64,000 bases of DNA from Argopecten irradians (GCF_041381155.1 NC_091137.1:16611765-16675764), one strand, 5' to 3'. Shown: positions 11,764-23,255, counted from the stretch's first letter. Translations and numbers: made by a program. The notes: generated by a model from the sequence alone, not told the origin.

Positions 11764-12844
11764 CAGGGGCGTAGGAAGCGGGGGGGGGGAGCAACTGCCC
11801 CCCCGTTCCCCAGGACGGGGGGGGCAAACATGTCTTTTTGCCCCCCCCCCCCCCCATTTTCGCCGACTGAAATGTTCTAAAAATGCATATTTGAAAGAAA
11901 AAAGAGTCCTCCTGCACAATTTTCGTACTTCATTCTAAAAAAATTTCCGCTGCGCGGCGCATTTCCTAAAACGTTCAAGCACATAATGTTCAAACCTTTA
12001 ATAGTAGTAATTCAATACACATGAACTACACTAAAAATGTCCATTAAGGGATTCTACGTTCTGCATTTGTATTTCAAAAATGTCTCTTAAAAGATTACTT
12101 TGTTTATATGTCTTAGCAAGACAATTAATTCATTATTATTTTGAGTTACAAAACAATGTGCCGATGGTGTGAAGCCGGTATGTTCAGATCGAGCAGGGCT
12201 GCACAATGATATGACGACACAATTATCACAATTATCATTTTTAAATGCAGGTTACTTTAAATCGAAAAATTACCATGGTAAGAACGCTTTAATATCATTA
12301 AAATACATCGTTAAACATTCTAAAATCATATTTTTTTCCCGGGGGAGACCCCCGGACCCCCCAAACTCCAAAATCTCGCGCCTCCGGACGCTCGCAAATT
12401 CATCAAAATGCATTGTAAAACTCATCTTAGCCATTCTAAATCGTAATATTTTTTCCCGGGAAAGACCCCCGAACCCCCATAACACCAAAATCTCGCGCTT
12501 TCGGGCGCTCGCAAAATCATCAAAATACACTGTAAAATTCATCTCAGCCATTCTAAATCGTAAATCGTAATATTTTTCCCGGGGTCGACCCCAGACCCCA
12601 AAATCTCGCGCCTTCGGCGCTCACACGCTAATTTGGCCAGTTTTCGTTAATTTCCTTTTAGCGACCCCACTGTCTATAAATGTGTACAAGGATTATATTT
12701 AATGATATATGAAAAAAGTATATAAAGTATATATGGTTGTGTGTTGAATTAATCTCCTCCTGTAGGTGCGGCGGGGGGGGGGGGGGGGGTTAAAAATATT
12801 GAGGACCTTTGCCCCCCATTACGTTTCATCTTCCTACGCCACTG
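11764..12844. mobile_element. DNA element with inverted ends inserted in the 39 bp minisatellite
   Basis: Ends CAGGGGCGTAGG and CCTACGCCACTG are inverted repeats (10 of 12 or better). The host sequence CTACAG is duplicated on both sides (11758-11763 and 12845-12850), a 6 bp target-site duplication. Long G tracts lie just inside both ends. The middle holds three ~115 bp units rich in TCTCGCGCCTTCGG. No transposase frame is visible, so it is non-autonomous. A 6-7 bp duplication fits few superfamilies (IS3EU or Dada type); the CAGGGG end is also hAT-like, but hAT would give 8 bp. Confidence 0.82.
12310..12625 (+). repeat. Three ~115 bp internal repeats of the inserted element
   Basis: Each unit has TTTTTTCCCGGG, GACCCC(C)..ACCCC, CCAAAATCTCGCGC..CGG.CGCTC and CATTGTAAAA..CTCAGCCATTCTAAATCG. 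GC-rich compared with the surroundings. Confidence 0.8.
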
Positions 12845-12985
12845 CTACAGCGAATACCAACAAGCACCAAAAGTATCAACACACTACAGCGAATACCAAC
12901 AAGCACCAAAAGTATCAACACACTACAGCGAATACCAACAGGTACCAAAAGTATCAACACACTACAGCGAATACCAACAAAAGCA
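12845..12985 (+). repeat. 39 bp minisatellite, right part
   Basis: About 3.6 units identical or nearly identical to those at 11690-11763, starting with the duplicated CTACAG. Confidence 0.88.
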
Positions 12986-13734
12986 GCGAATAATACAGAA
13001 GCAAAATGAATATTAAATAACAACAAACATTATCATTCAAAAGCAAACAACATCAATTTAACAAAAAATTGTAGTAAAACAGTAGTCAGGAACAAAAACA
13101 TCAATGTAAAAGTAGAAAACAGTCGCAAACCAACCGTAAATGTCAGGCATCTCACAAAAGTAAACAAACAACAGTGAACAGTCGTAAAAGTGAAGAGTAC
13201 ATGAATGAAAGGACGATATCAAAGCAATATCTTTTGCTTCTTTTCATATCTGCCCGTATGTATCAATGTGTACCTCCTCTCTCCCTCACTCCCCAATCTA
13301 TCTTTCTTTCTTTTACTGTCTCCCTTCCCAATCTCTCCTCTTTCTTTCCCCCCACAAACACACAAGTTGTTTTGCTAGTACATGCATGAATGTCAGCTTG
13401 TGTGTAAACTCTGATGAAATGTTAATTTGTATTTCGCGAGGGCTAAATAAGTTGGATTAATCTAAATTGTGCCCTATCCCCTTGTATAATTAAGCTTCAA
13501 ATAAATGTTTAAATTGAAGGAGTGAAAATATGAGAAGGTTAAAAAAAAAACAAAAAACAAAAAACAAAACAGGAAATAAAATGTTTATTTAAAACAGCAA
13601 ACAAAAAATCAAAATAATAGAAATATCAAAATCTCAGCATTATTGCAAGCATTAACATTGAATAAAAACTTGTAGTAAAAATTATATTTGTACTTGATTA
13701 CAGTTTTCCTAATACATTTCGGATCGTCCTAGAG
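12986..13734. other. Low-complexity A-rich and CT-rich DNA
   Basis: A-rich AACA/AAAG sequence, a pyrimidine-rich tract at about 13270-13355, and an (A/C)n tract near 13540-13570. No gene seen. Confidence 0.55.
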
Positions 13735-13840
13735 TTTAAATGTGGAGGACAGAGTATCCCGAAAAAACACCGACCTATGGTCAGTATCTGACAACTGCCA
13801 AACTTGAGATTTGAAATCGAAATCCAGAGGTGGTGGGTAA
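13735..13840 (-). mobile_element. Decayed SINE fragment (same family as 11022)
   Basis: The minus strand matches the central block: plus-strand GTGGAGGA.AG.GTA.CCCG, then ACACCGACC..GGTCAGTA and CAACTGCC, then CAGAGGTGG. Box B is degraded (ATTTGAAATC on the plus strand). Older than the 11022 copy. Confidence 0.7.
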
Positions 13841-15133
13841 GATGTAGTATTTGGAAACGCCCTAAAAACTTTAAGCTTGACCACGCTGTCTCATCTAATA
13901 CACCAAGAAGCAAACAGCAGCAACACAACAATGGATTAAACTGCAGCAACAGACACCATATCGAACTATGTATATAACAGATAAAACATCATTGGAGACA
14001 GCATACCAGGTGAACAGCAAACACATCACATGCTTGAATCTTCATTCTTAAAACAAAAACAAAACAAAAACAAAAAAAAGTTTATGAAAATATTGCATTT
14101 TTATTATGTCATTACACATTTCTATATTTGAACAGTCTCACCCTCCAGAGACACTTGTAATCGTCTTTCTTATAAATCGTACTGTATAAATAAATAATAA
14201 CGACAAATTATTATTGGATTACATATCTGCCGGTTTATGTTTGATACAATGTTTAGCTTTTGTTAAAAAAAAATGGTCATTTATCATTAATAAAACATTA
14301 TTTTTCACAGTAAATTATCATGTCATAGTAAAATTTCCGAGTGAATTTGCGACCAAATTTTGGTCCTACTCTTTTTATACTTTAAAGATATGCTTTATTG
14401 GAATAACAGATAATCAATCCATTATATACCCACATGTTGTACATGCCACAGGGGAGAGAACTCCAAAACGGAAAATGGATCACCACACTTATCTCACTGA
14501 AAATCCTAACCATTTAAGCATCTTGCTTTGGAACGGGTACATGATGCTTTGTAAAATAACGATTGATCAACATCAGAGTCAAGCTAACAATTTTAACAAC
14601 GGCATTTTGTGAGGCAAGAAGACCTAGGGGAATGGCATAGGAGCATTTGCTTATTGTATTAAAAAGGTTGTCAGGCCATTATTTTGTCTTATGGAATGTG
14701 GTGATATAAACAAGGAAATAACAAAATCTATTGTAATACATGTACAAGAGAGAAAGGCTTTGATCATAACAGATAACACAAATTATCAAACGAATTCATA
14801 CATATTTCAAAACGTTTGCACAATATTCAATATCATCATTAATTATATTTAAACTCACACAGTATCAAACTAAATGCCGACCAAAACAAACTGCGCGACG
14901 TTAACACCAAAATACCTACACACTTTCCTTCAAGTCTGTTACGACTTTCATTCATCCAAATTAAAAACTTTCAATAAATGTCATTTTTTTACAATCTAGC
15001 CTTCACTACAAAATATCCAAAACTTGCTTAACATGCAAATGTCAAGTAGTAGTTAAAGCGATTGCTTGTACTAAACAAGTAAACCATGATAATTACATCA
15101 CCACTTGTCTCCAAAATGTCTATACCATCCATC
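13841..15133. other. Non-coding, downstream of gene A
   Basis: AT-rich. The 132-residue frame at 14214-14612 has no family resemblance or splice support. The part next to 15134 should hold the gene A 3' UTR, but I cannot fix its end. Confidence 0.45.
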
Positions 15134-15584
15134 TCAACGAAACTGTGGTGTTTGATCGTAGTTTGATTCAGTTGCGATTGATTGATCACGTTGTTGAAAT
15201 CCGTCGTAATTGCCCTCCATGACGGAACATGACTGCGCAGTGGCATAGAACGAATCCCGTATCCCCATGGATACTCTTTTTGTCCCTGTCTGGAGTTCGT
15301 TGTAATCCCCCTCCGAGGGAATCTGCACACTGTGGTAAGTGTCAGATCCACTGGTATTCTGCTTCAAACCGGCCCTCTTGTCCATTATATCATAGTTTTG
15401 TTCATCCATATTTCGTATTCCATGTCCTCCACCCTCTGGGGTAGAAGGAAGTCTTGACACCATTGGTGAGCTGACTAGTCGGCTTTGGAGAGATATCCCA
15501 GACGTCTGGTCCTCCTCAACCTCCATATAGTCATAATGTGGACGACTTCGGACAGTAGCTCCTTTTGGCATGTGTACCTTCCTT
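15134..15584 (-). CDS. Gene A exon 11: cytoplasmic tail and stop
   Basis: Starts RKVHMPKGATV and ends TPQFR-TGA. Tyr motifs include HYDYMEV and NYDIMDK (two YxxM, the consensus for PI3-kinase p85 SH2 domains), TYHSVQI (YxxV) and DYNELQT (YxxL), plus FYAT, NYDGF and NYDQT. The tail is hydrophilic with no enzymatic domain, which suggests signalling by adaptor recruitment. Confidence 0.85.
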
Positions 15585-18500
15585 CTGAACAGAAAAGCAT
15601 TTTACAGATGCATAATTCACACGTATGCCTCAGACGTTTTTTTGGGATTAATGAAATACATCCATATTTCTATGATAAGAAATATGAAAAATAGAAAATG
15701 AACCATTAGAGAAATTGTTACACTTACCTCCTCTTTACCAGAACTAGGATTCCGATGATGACCCCACACAAAGCCAGTACTAGCACTACCACAAGCACAA
15801 GGTAGCCTTAAAATGACATGGAAATATGAATATAAGTAAATAAAATCCAAAATAAAAAACAAACACATAGTCACGTATTCTGTCTTCATGGAAGACAATG
15901 CCAGGCCGATATATACACGACTGATGTGATTGCTTTGCCATCCGTCTCACTGGATATGTACATGTACCTCATCGAGTACGTCTTGCATTAATTGGGCGAA
16001 AAATCAATTAAGTCGAATCTCTATGTCAACATCGCAATGAAATACGGACTGGACTTCTGCATAAATGGAGAATATTCCTCTCGAGAGTAAGCTAAGAAGA
16101 CTTGTCTAAATCATAAGACGTATTTTTGGAAGAGGAATATGTCAAACCAAGTTGGATATACAAATCATCGACGTCAATCCTTGTGAAATCGAAGATAAAA
16201 GTGTCCTTTAAGACAACGATCAATAATGATTGAATACAACCTTTCATTTGAGAGATGCACATTCAATTGAATAGATACGATTTTAGATTTTTTTTTCTAC
16301 TGGGACATCTGTCTTGTTTTTACACATGTAGTAAATCTTTATATGAGCGTTAAGAATACATGCGCTCAATTTTCATCTCTAGATTCAAACATATGAGTTC
16401 AGCATAAATGATCATAGTTTTTTTAAGTTTGTTAAAATAAAACTCACTATTTGGAAATAGAGGTGGAACTCACTTATCTTGTCCACTGATATACACTACT
16501 ACAGTATAGTTATGATATTCGGAATTGACAAATACACGGAATAGAGTGGGAACAGATCATACCGATAGAGAAACCTGTATTGGTGGGGTCCGATGATCTC
16601 CCCTCCACTGTTTGATGATCGTCACTGGTCTGGTTGGTATCCGCATCATTAGGAACAGTGTTAGTGATATTTACTGCAAGGAAGTCACCAACAAATCACT
16701 TCGGAATAAATTGATAGTTTTATCTGGACAAACATCACGAGGTTTTATTTGCATTAGATACAAATCAATGTGTTTGGCCCGCTCTGAGATTCCCATCGTC
16801 TGTTAATGGCTCCGTTTCAACATCGTCCGCCTAATTGTAAGATCCAATATGAAATTAATCTAGATTTATATGATAAAGGATGTCAATCAGAAGATGGTAG
16901 CCTCCATGTGATAGTACCTCTAAGGGGGAGCATTACAAATACCATTACCTTCATCGAGATACACGCACATTCTGTGTACGGGACTGCTATATTAGATTAT
17001 ATCACTGGCCCTATCAGACAGGAATAAGAAACATACAATATAAAAATTGTGGTAACAAAACGACCTTGTAATTAACATACGATTTGTGTCAACCGTAGCT
17101 TGGATACCGGGCGTATTGCTCTCCGGTCTAGTGTCATCGCCAGTGTTTTCCTGATCAGTTAGGACAGGGTTGGTGTTATTTGCTGCAAAAGTTTTGCAAA
17201 TAATATATGAATTATTAAAAATGAGACAAAGAAAATGAATTGGCTTCAGTATCAAATTGCTTTATCCTAGGACTTCTCTGGTGCATCATGACTGGACCTT
17301 TGTTTACAACAGCTAACGAAAGCAAATTAAGCTACAAATAGTGAGGAAAGGTACTACTACAAGTTACAAACATGAACTTGTATTGTTTTCGAAATGATAC
17401 TGCAAACACGCTAGTTATTTAGAAGATCAGTTTCAGTTCTACATTTTCAGCCCGGGGGTAAACTGGCTAGTTAACTTACTATCATTTCTGCAACAAGCAT
17501 AAGCCGTTTTGTTACAGTCCATGTATCTAACACCTTGTCCATCATTTGTGACGTAGAGACATTGTGAGGAGTTACTCAGTGGTGAAGTTCCTGGAAGTGA
17601 CCAACTATGTTAGGTAAGTTTGATATAGATAATCGGAGTCTAATTACAATACTGCATCAATGTAACTTAATGAAATGAAGGAATGTGCAGAGAAACGATA
17701 TACACTTCTAGTCAACTACAGAACTGAAAATGGACCAATTTTGGCATATTCCCATTTAAGCGCAAATCTGACATAAAGATATCATGGAAGCGTTAAAATG
17801 TGATAACCGATAAACAGAAGCCCATTTGCATTGGTGCATCTGTATATTTCGAAACAAGAGTCTTAGGGAAATTATACGATCACATTGATATTATCGACAA
17901 TAATTGTGTAATTGAAATAAGAAATCTTATAATGCAAACCTGTCAAATTCTTTGTAGGTGATTTCGCTCTATTAACTGCCACCCAGAAAGACGGTCTTTG
18001 GGGATCTGAAGTAATATTAGTATTTTTTACAATGCTTTTAAATAACGAAAGTCTGTTCGATACATCAGCAAGAACACCACCTTCTCTCCGGCAGAATGCA
18101 TTAGAGTCCTTCCATGACATTTTCTGAAATTCCGATATGTTCACAAATACGTGCAGTGGACCATCTGTCCCTGAACCTACAACAAGTTTACACAATCGGG
18201 GCAATGATTTGTTATATGTCTGATAAATTGCGTTTGCTAACTATTGCATTGTAGATATTATTAAGAGATTTCGTAAACGTTTGAAAACATATAATTACCA
18301 CAAGCCAGTACATCTTTAAACAAATATCACTGACCCTTATTCCGAATACATACTAAATCCCACATATCACAACCGATGGCATGTAATAGTTTTGGGATAC
18401 TTTTCATAGTATACTGCAAATCAACTTTCTGTCGCGTGCGATTTACTTTCTCGAATTTCGCGATCCAAGTACGTATATTAGCGATAATTACCACTTACAT

Positions 18501-21500
18501 TTCATTTTATATCATATTTATTGATAAGAATTTCCATTCGAATTTCCGAAGCGCTAATTTTGATCTTCGTGAATTTGTTTTGAAAAAAAAAGAAATTTAA
18601 TTGCCGCTAAATACAGTTGCTTTATAATATTCAAGTCAATTTTGATTCCGATTCATCATGGAGAGATTTGACATGCATTTCTGGCACCATTGTGCAAGCT
18701 TCTCTGAAGTTATATGAAGCACAATACACTGTGTATGGAAGAGAGGTATCGATACATTTGAAGTCAACGAAGAGGAAATATACTACATGTACATGTATTA
18801 CAGACATTTCGTACCTGTCACACAAACTGGGAAGTGTAGATCGCCACATAATGCTGCCTTCATCTGGCCCGCCATGTCCATGTATGCACAATTGCGCTCG
18901 ATGTGAAACTCCTTCAGACATTGAGCTTCATGACCTTAACCATAAAATTGTAAAAGTTATATGTGCCGTTACTGGGCGAAAAATTTGACATGTTATTTTT
19001 TCTTCATTAATCTATTGAAAAACAATAAATTTTGATGGCCATGAAAATCATTCAAATGGCTTCAAATGCCTTATAAACGTTAGTAACATCACAGAAATTA
19101 TGTAGCTGTAAAAATTGTTTTTTTTTTATTTATGTATGTTTAGATGGAAACATTCCTGCAAAATCACTTTGCAGTTACTAATAACACTGTAAAAATGTGA
19201 AATGAAATTGTAGATCACAACTTGACTTCATGGTCTAACCGTAGGTACTCATAATGATATTTGGCAGTACTGCTAAAAGTTATTTTCTGCTCTTAGTTGT
19301 ACTGGTAAAATTAAATCCAATGTATTGAACGAACTGTAATTTTCAAAATGTTAATAACTTTTGTTGATTAATAACATATTAAAAGTTTATCTTGATTCAT
19401 CAGTATGAAAAATAAGGCACATATAACTTTGATTGTTATTGCTGTAATCCTAAGAATGTAGATATAAAATAGAAGATAATGAACATATTACTATTGATCC
19501 TTACGTATACCACCATTCAATAACAAAGGATCACTTCTACTTACATGGGTTGTAGTGTGTATACAGTTTTGTCCCTCCGCACGGACCGCCATCGTCACAC
19601 ACGTTCCTACATAAAGCGTATGGTTCTACCTTTGTGTTGCTACTGCCACAAAAACACCTTTTTTGCTGGTAAGAACCAAATAAATTGTTACAAATTTTGC
19701 AAAGACATATTAAAAATATTAAGAAATACCTCATCATCACCCTCATAGGTATTTCCCCTTCAAGCAATTGAGATGTAGGTTGTTGAATAAATTATAAGAT
19801 CATAAACTTTTATTCATTGCTATGCCTTTGCAATCGGTATATTTGTATATAAACTGATGTGTTCGAGCACCACGGTTCTGTATGATGAAGACAATTGATA
19901 CAATTGAGATTTGCTGCATTCTAACACGAATTTCAACTTTTCACTTAATGTGATATCTTCCACATAGACATGTATAATTATGGTACACTTTCTTACGAAT
20001 CAAGGTTTTGTATCGACGTAGCGCGCGATATTGGTGATGTCTCAAAATAAACATATCCTTTACTTAAAGCGTTATGATAGAGAAAACAGAGTTGCGGGAG
20101 TTTTTGGGTATTTAACGGTCATCACGTAGACAATGATACCATCTAGTGTCATACTGGGAATTCTCTATGGTATGTTTCAATAGATAACAATGTAATGTAG
20201 ATAATAATTACACATCATCTCGTAGCTTTTACTGACTCAATTTTATAACACATGAATGTACTACTACATGTATATTGCACTAATGGATGTTTTAATGACC
20301 CTACATGATGATACAAGTAGTAAACTTCATCAACCAACTTATTACATTTTCGCTATGAAATATAAGTTTAATTGTGAAAATAAGTGTGATACTATTCATT
20401 CGTGTGATATATCACTTTTGATATTTTCACTCAGTTAAAGATATTTACCAATCTGATCATAGTATTTATATATAATGAAAATATCATTTTTACAGGAATA
20501 CATTTTTTTCAATATTAAAGCAAAAATATAATACAACGCGTATTTTTTCCAGTGAAATTTTCATTTCTAGTTGTTGGATCATCAATGTGTTGCATGATAT
20601 TGTTTTATATTAATTTTCTTCGAAGTCAGTCTGGGAAATAATAAAAGGTATCGCTGCATATCAAAATACATATACTCGTATCAGTAGGTTAAGTCTAGAC
20701 GTTGGACGGAGATATAAACAGGTAATAAATATATCATTCATGGTTTCTTGATGAATATTTAAGCATTATTCTCACTGTCTTTTGGGGTTATGAAGTCAAA
20801 GACAAAACACGAAAGGACTTTTTCTCTTTAATAAAAATTAACATGTGCTTCGCATTCGTGAAAAATATCACAGTTTCCATTCCGTTCGACGAAATATCAC
20901 TTAATTGTTATTCTGCAACATGCTAGAAATGGATAATAACACTACAGGCCATAAAGCAAAAGGAATCGTTACCTGAACAAGGACATTGTTAAAATCATGT
21001 TGGCCACAATGTTGCAGACAGAAAGATCCACTGATCTGCTTAAGCTCAGTGGTTGGTATTACTTCATCTACATTCCAACAACCTGCATACACATAAAATG
21101 AAGAAAAAATAATTTTAAAATATGAAATAATGGATTTATTTATAGAAACGATTAGAAATGTAAAGTAACCCAATGTTGTCATATGAATATCAGAAACCAG
21201 AAATTCAGAGCACATACTATCCTATTTTAGTATGTTCATGTGAATGTTAGATACGAAAACTTAATCATAAACATAAAATCAACATGGATCATCACATCTA
21301 TTTCATCACACACCTTTTTACAATTTATTTTTACTATTTGTCCTCGAATAAAACTTGCCTCTAGCATACACCCAGGGGGCGACAGCATCAACATACTCCC
21401 CCGTCCACAGGCTGACTTGCCCAGTCTCATTCAACACCTTGGCTAGTGCTTCCTCCTCATCTGTCCTCGGTAGAGCCAACGTACTACTTTTATTCACGCA

Positions 21501-22435
21501 TGCGTTATGCGCCTCTAATGCCGACATTGGCTTACGTATGACGAAGTAATTCGAGCCTGAATGTTAAAATAATATATCATTTAACCGATGAGAAATAGAT
21601 ATATTCCAGTTTGAAATATTAAATTTGTATGTAGCGTAATTTTCATTCTCACGAAGAGCTTTTGATGTTATTGGCCACACAAGTTATCAGTACTTTACAA
21701 TACTTACAATGCATAGGTTTAATTTTGATCAACTCAGATAAAAACTCATTGGGAATTTTGGCTGTACTGCCAAAAATCATGATATTTAGGTCTACAGTGA
21801 AGTGAAGTGAGGACACATACCAATAAACCAAGTTGTGGTCTACAATTTAATTTCACAATGTTACAATGGTATTAGTAAATTTAAAAAGTGACTACTTCAG
21901 ATATATTTCCATGTTGTTGAGTGATGATATAATTAAAAAACGTAAATGACCGTAAAATAAATTTATGACAAATTTTGCAGATGTAAAATGTCAAAATTTT
22001 GCTTGATCTTTGATTTTACACGAAGCATCCTTCAGTCGCTTTAGGCCTTGTTTTACCTATAATATCGTTCATATACACTAACTATCGCACTCTGTGTAAA
22101 GAACGACAACTGACTTTGGTGATTTGGTGTGTTGGCCTTAAATGTGTTATCTCCCTTTTAATGTGATATCTGTGACAAATTAAATCCTTGATATTATCCA
22201 CAATTTTCTGTCGGAGTTATAATTTGTATTTCAAGAAAACATTCGACAACCATTGTCAGAGAACATGATACAGCTTTGTTGGTAGATCGGTCGAAATGAA
22301 ACCATTGAATAGATAAAGGATAAAGAGTAACAATAAAGAACATAATTACATCCGGGTCATGAGAAGGTACATATGTAGGTGATATTTACCCGACACGTGC
22401 TGGAGGAGGAGGATGATATACAGAAGGGTCTCCAT
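15134..22435 (-). CDS. Gene A: WSC/C-type lectin type I membrane receptor (11 coding exons)
   Basis: Spliced model: 22435-22390, 21556-21359, 21082-20973, 19665-19545, 18934-18815, 18176-17940, 17590-17480, 17182-17081, 16673-16563, 15806-15728, 15584-15134. The sum is 1686 nt, so the frame closes exactly at 561 residues plus TGA. Domains in order: signal peptide (1-15), N-half of CTLD 1 (16-81), complete WSC domain (82-158), C-half of CTLD 1 (159-198), CTLD 2 (199-314), two Asn/Thr/Asp-rich stalk exons (315-385), one membrane helix (386-410), basic stop-transfer KRRRK, and a ~150-residue cytoplasmic tail with Tyr motifs. Introns are mostly phase 1, typical of shuffled extracellular modules. 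The model implies a cell-surface glycan or protein recognition receptor that signals through phosphotyrosine. Gene B is its tandem paralogue. The ligand is unknown and I know no established gene name. Confidence 0.85.
15728..15806 (-). CDS. Gene A exon 10: transmembrane helix
   Basis: 79 nt, phase 1 to 2. Encodes GYLVLVVVLVLALCG then VIIGILVLVKRR: one membrane helix with a basic cytoplasmic edge. The gene B membrane exon has exactly the same length and phases. Confidence 0.88.
16563..16673 (-). CDS. Gene A exon 9: stalk exon (copy 2)
   Basis: 37 codons, phase 1 to 1. Linker beginning NITNTVPNDADTNQTSDD, paralogous to exon 8, ending TGFSI|G just before the membrane helix. It is symmetric in phase, so it could be skipped without breaking the frame. 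Confidence 0.75.
17081..17182 (-). CDS. Gene A exon 8: stalk exon (copy 1)
   Basis: 34 codons, phase 1 to 1. Encodes an Asn/Thr/Asp-rich linker (NNTNPVLTDQENTGDDT and onward). It resembles the next exon (NxTNxVxxDxxxTxxxDD), so the two look like a duplicated stalk exon. Confidence 0.75.
17480..17590 (-). CDS. Gene A exon 7: C-terminal half of CTLD 2
   Basis: 37 codons, phase 1 to 1. Reads QCLYVTNDGQGVRYMDC then TAYACCRND: the conserved CL....g......DC.....f.C end of a CTLD. This pair of exons forms an uninterrupted CTLD, unlike CTLD 1. Confidence 0.85.
17940..18176 (-). CDS. Gene A exon 6: N-terminal half of CTLD 2
   Basis: 79 codons, phase 1 to 1. Shows MSWKDSNAFCRREGGVLADV (helix 1, first Cys, G-x-LA) and PSFWVAVNRAK (the WVG-like strand). 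Several N-glycosylation sequons (NIS, NIT, NLT) fit an extracellular location. Confidence 0.85.
18815..18934 (-). CDS. Gene A exon 5: C-terminal half of C-type lectin domain 1
   Basis: 40 codons, phase 1 to 1. Reads HEAQCLKEF near its start and ends ALCGDLHFPVCVTG, the CL...C....p.vC pattern of a CTLD C-terminus. It has no N-half of its own; that half lies two exons upstream, before the WSC exons. Its ends were chosen by ttaag acceptor, gtacg donor and frame. The gene B counterpart (31948-32064) ends SFLCAVG in the same way. Confidence 0.75.
19545..19665 (-). CDS. Gene A exon 4: second half of WSC domain
   Basis: Starts QKRCFCGSSNT, then LCRNVCDDGGPCGGTKLY: the CxCG, CxxxC and CGG..l.Y elements that close a WSC domain. 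Acceptor ttaccag, donor T|gtaagt, phase 0 to 1. Confidence 0.84.
20973..21082 (-). CDS. Gene A exon 3: first half of WSC domain
   Basis: Begins GCWNVDEV and contains SFCLQHCGQHDFNNVLVQ, matching the WSC pattern Gc(f/w)...C...C......v. Acceptor tgcag, donor CAG|gtaacg, ending in phase 0. WSC domains are Cys-rich putative carbohydrate-binding modules. Confidence 0.82.
21359..21556 (-). CDS. Gene A exon 2: N-terminal half of C-type lectin domain 1
   Basis: 66 codons, phase 1 to 1. CTLD hallmarks in order: the Ala-rich helix ALEAHNACV with the first conserved Cys, LALPRTDEEE (second helix), SLWTGEY (the WxG strand) and APWVYARG. The domain stops here and a WSC domain follows, so the rest of this CTLD lies in the exon at 18815-18934. 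The donor is GC (G|gcaagt) instead of GT. The homologous gene B exon ends at the same place with G|gtactt, which supports this boundary. Confidence 0.82.
22390..22435 (-). CDS. Gene A exon 1: start codon and signal peptide
   Basis: Encodes METLLYIILLLQHVSG, a short hydrophobic leader, then donor GG|gtaaat (phase 1). This ATG is chosen because it directly precedes the hydrophobic core and joins in phase to the next exon. An upstream in-frame ATG (to about 22558) would add a non-hydrophobic extension and is less likely. Confidence 0.75.
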
Positions 22436-23255
22436 GTCTTTGGTGTTAAGTATAACGGCTGTAATACCGTCAGTATTCACGTGTGGTAATCCAAACAACG
22501 CCATGTTCGTGTAGATACTGGGCGTGTGAAACAAAGTAGTAAAACAGGACACCAACACTTGTTTAAAAAGGAAGAGAAACCATTGATTTCCTCAAATGGG
22601 GGACGTAACATATAAGTACACTTAATATGTGTAAATGCATATTTATCAAGTAATACATTGATGGATTACTTTATCATTTCGAATCAAAACGACCAGTTTT
22701 CTTGAAAGGCTATTCGAGAGGCTTTAAAATAAAAAGATTGATGAATCGACCTTATTTAATTTTGTTGAAATTATTAAAGACTATTCTCCATTGGGTTCAA
22801 TTTGTTTATTTGAAAGTTTGAAGTTTGAAATCCACTTATCAGGGGGGATTAATCCAGATTAGAATGATATGTAGACATGTATTGAGATGTTCTATTGCCT
22901 GATATAATATTGAACAATTGTATCACTGCGACATAACTCGGATAGCTAGCGCCAATCATATCTATTTCATCTATTTATAAATATCAAGATTTTCAAAGAC
23001 CCTATCACCTATATGATGTCGTTGACATTAATATTTGAAATCGATAGTTTGTTTTCTTTTAAATGCCATTCTATAGCATGTACATGTCAGAACAGCAGTC
23101 CTTGATGTGGTAGATAATAAGATTGATATCAACCCATAAACGCTAGATTTTACACATCCATCGTCTATGTACATTTGTATTAAAACACAAAGTAAAAAAT
23201 ATCGCTAGGACTCAATTATAAGGTTTAGTAGTGTTTTCCTACAAACTCATCCCAA
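22436..23255. other. Region upstream of gene A
   Basis: AT-rich and non-coding. The gene A promoter should lie here, but I see no TATA box at a convincing distance. Confidence 0.4.

Noticed and set aside
11254-11831. Long minus-strand reading frames (130 and 180 codons) opposite the A/C-rich tract
   Set aside because: Leu/Phe/Val/Cys-rich products of AACA/AAAG low complexity, running into a transposon end; no start, splice or domain support.
14214-14612. 132-codon plus-strand frame downstream of gene A
   Set aside because: No domain, poor codon pattern, no splice partners; probably chance.
18617-18988. 123-codon plus-strand frame and 96-codon minus-strand frame over gene A exon 5
   Set aside because: Both are shadows; the third reading on the minus strand gives the CTLD C-half with proper splice sites and phase.
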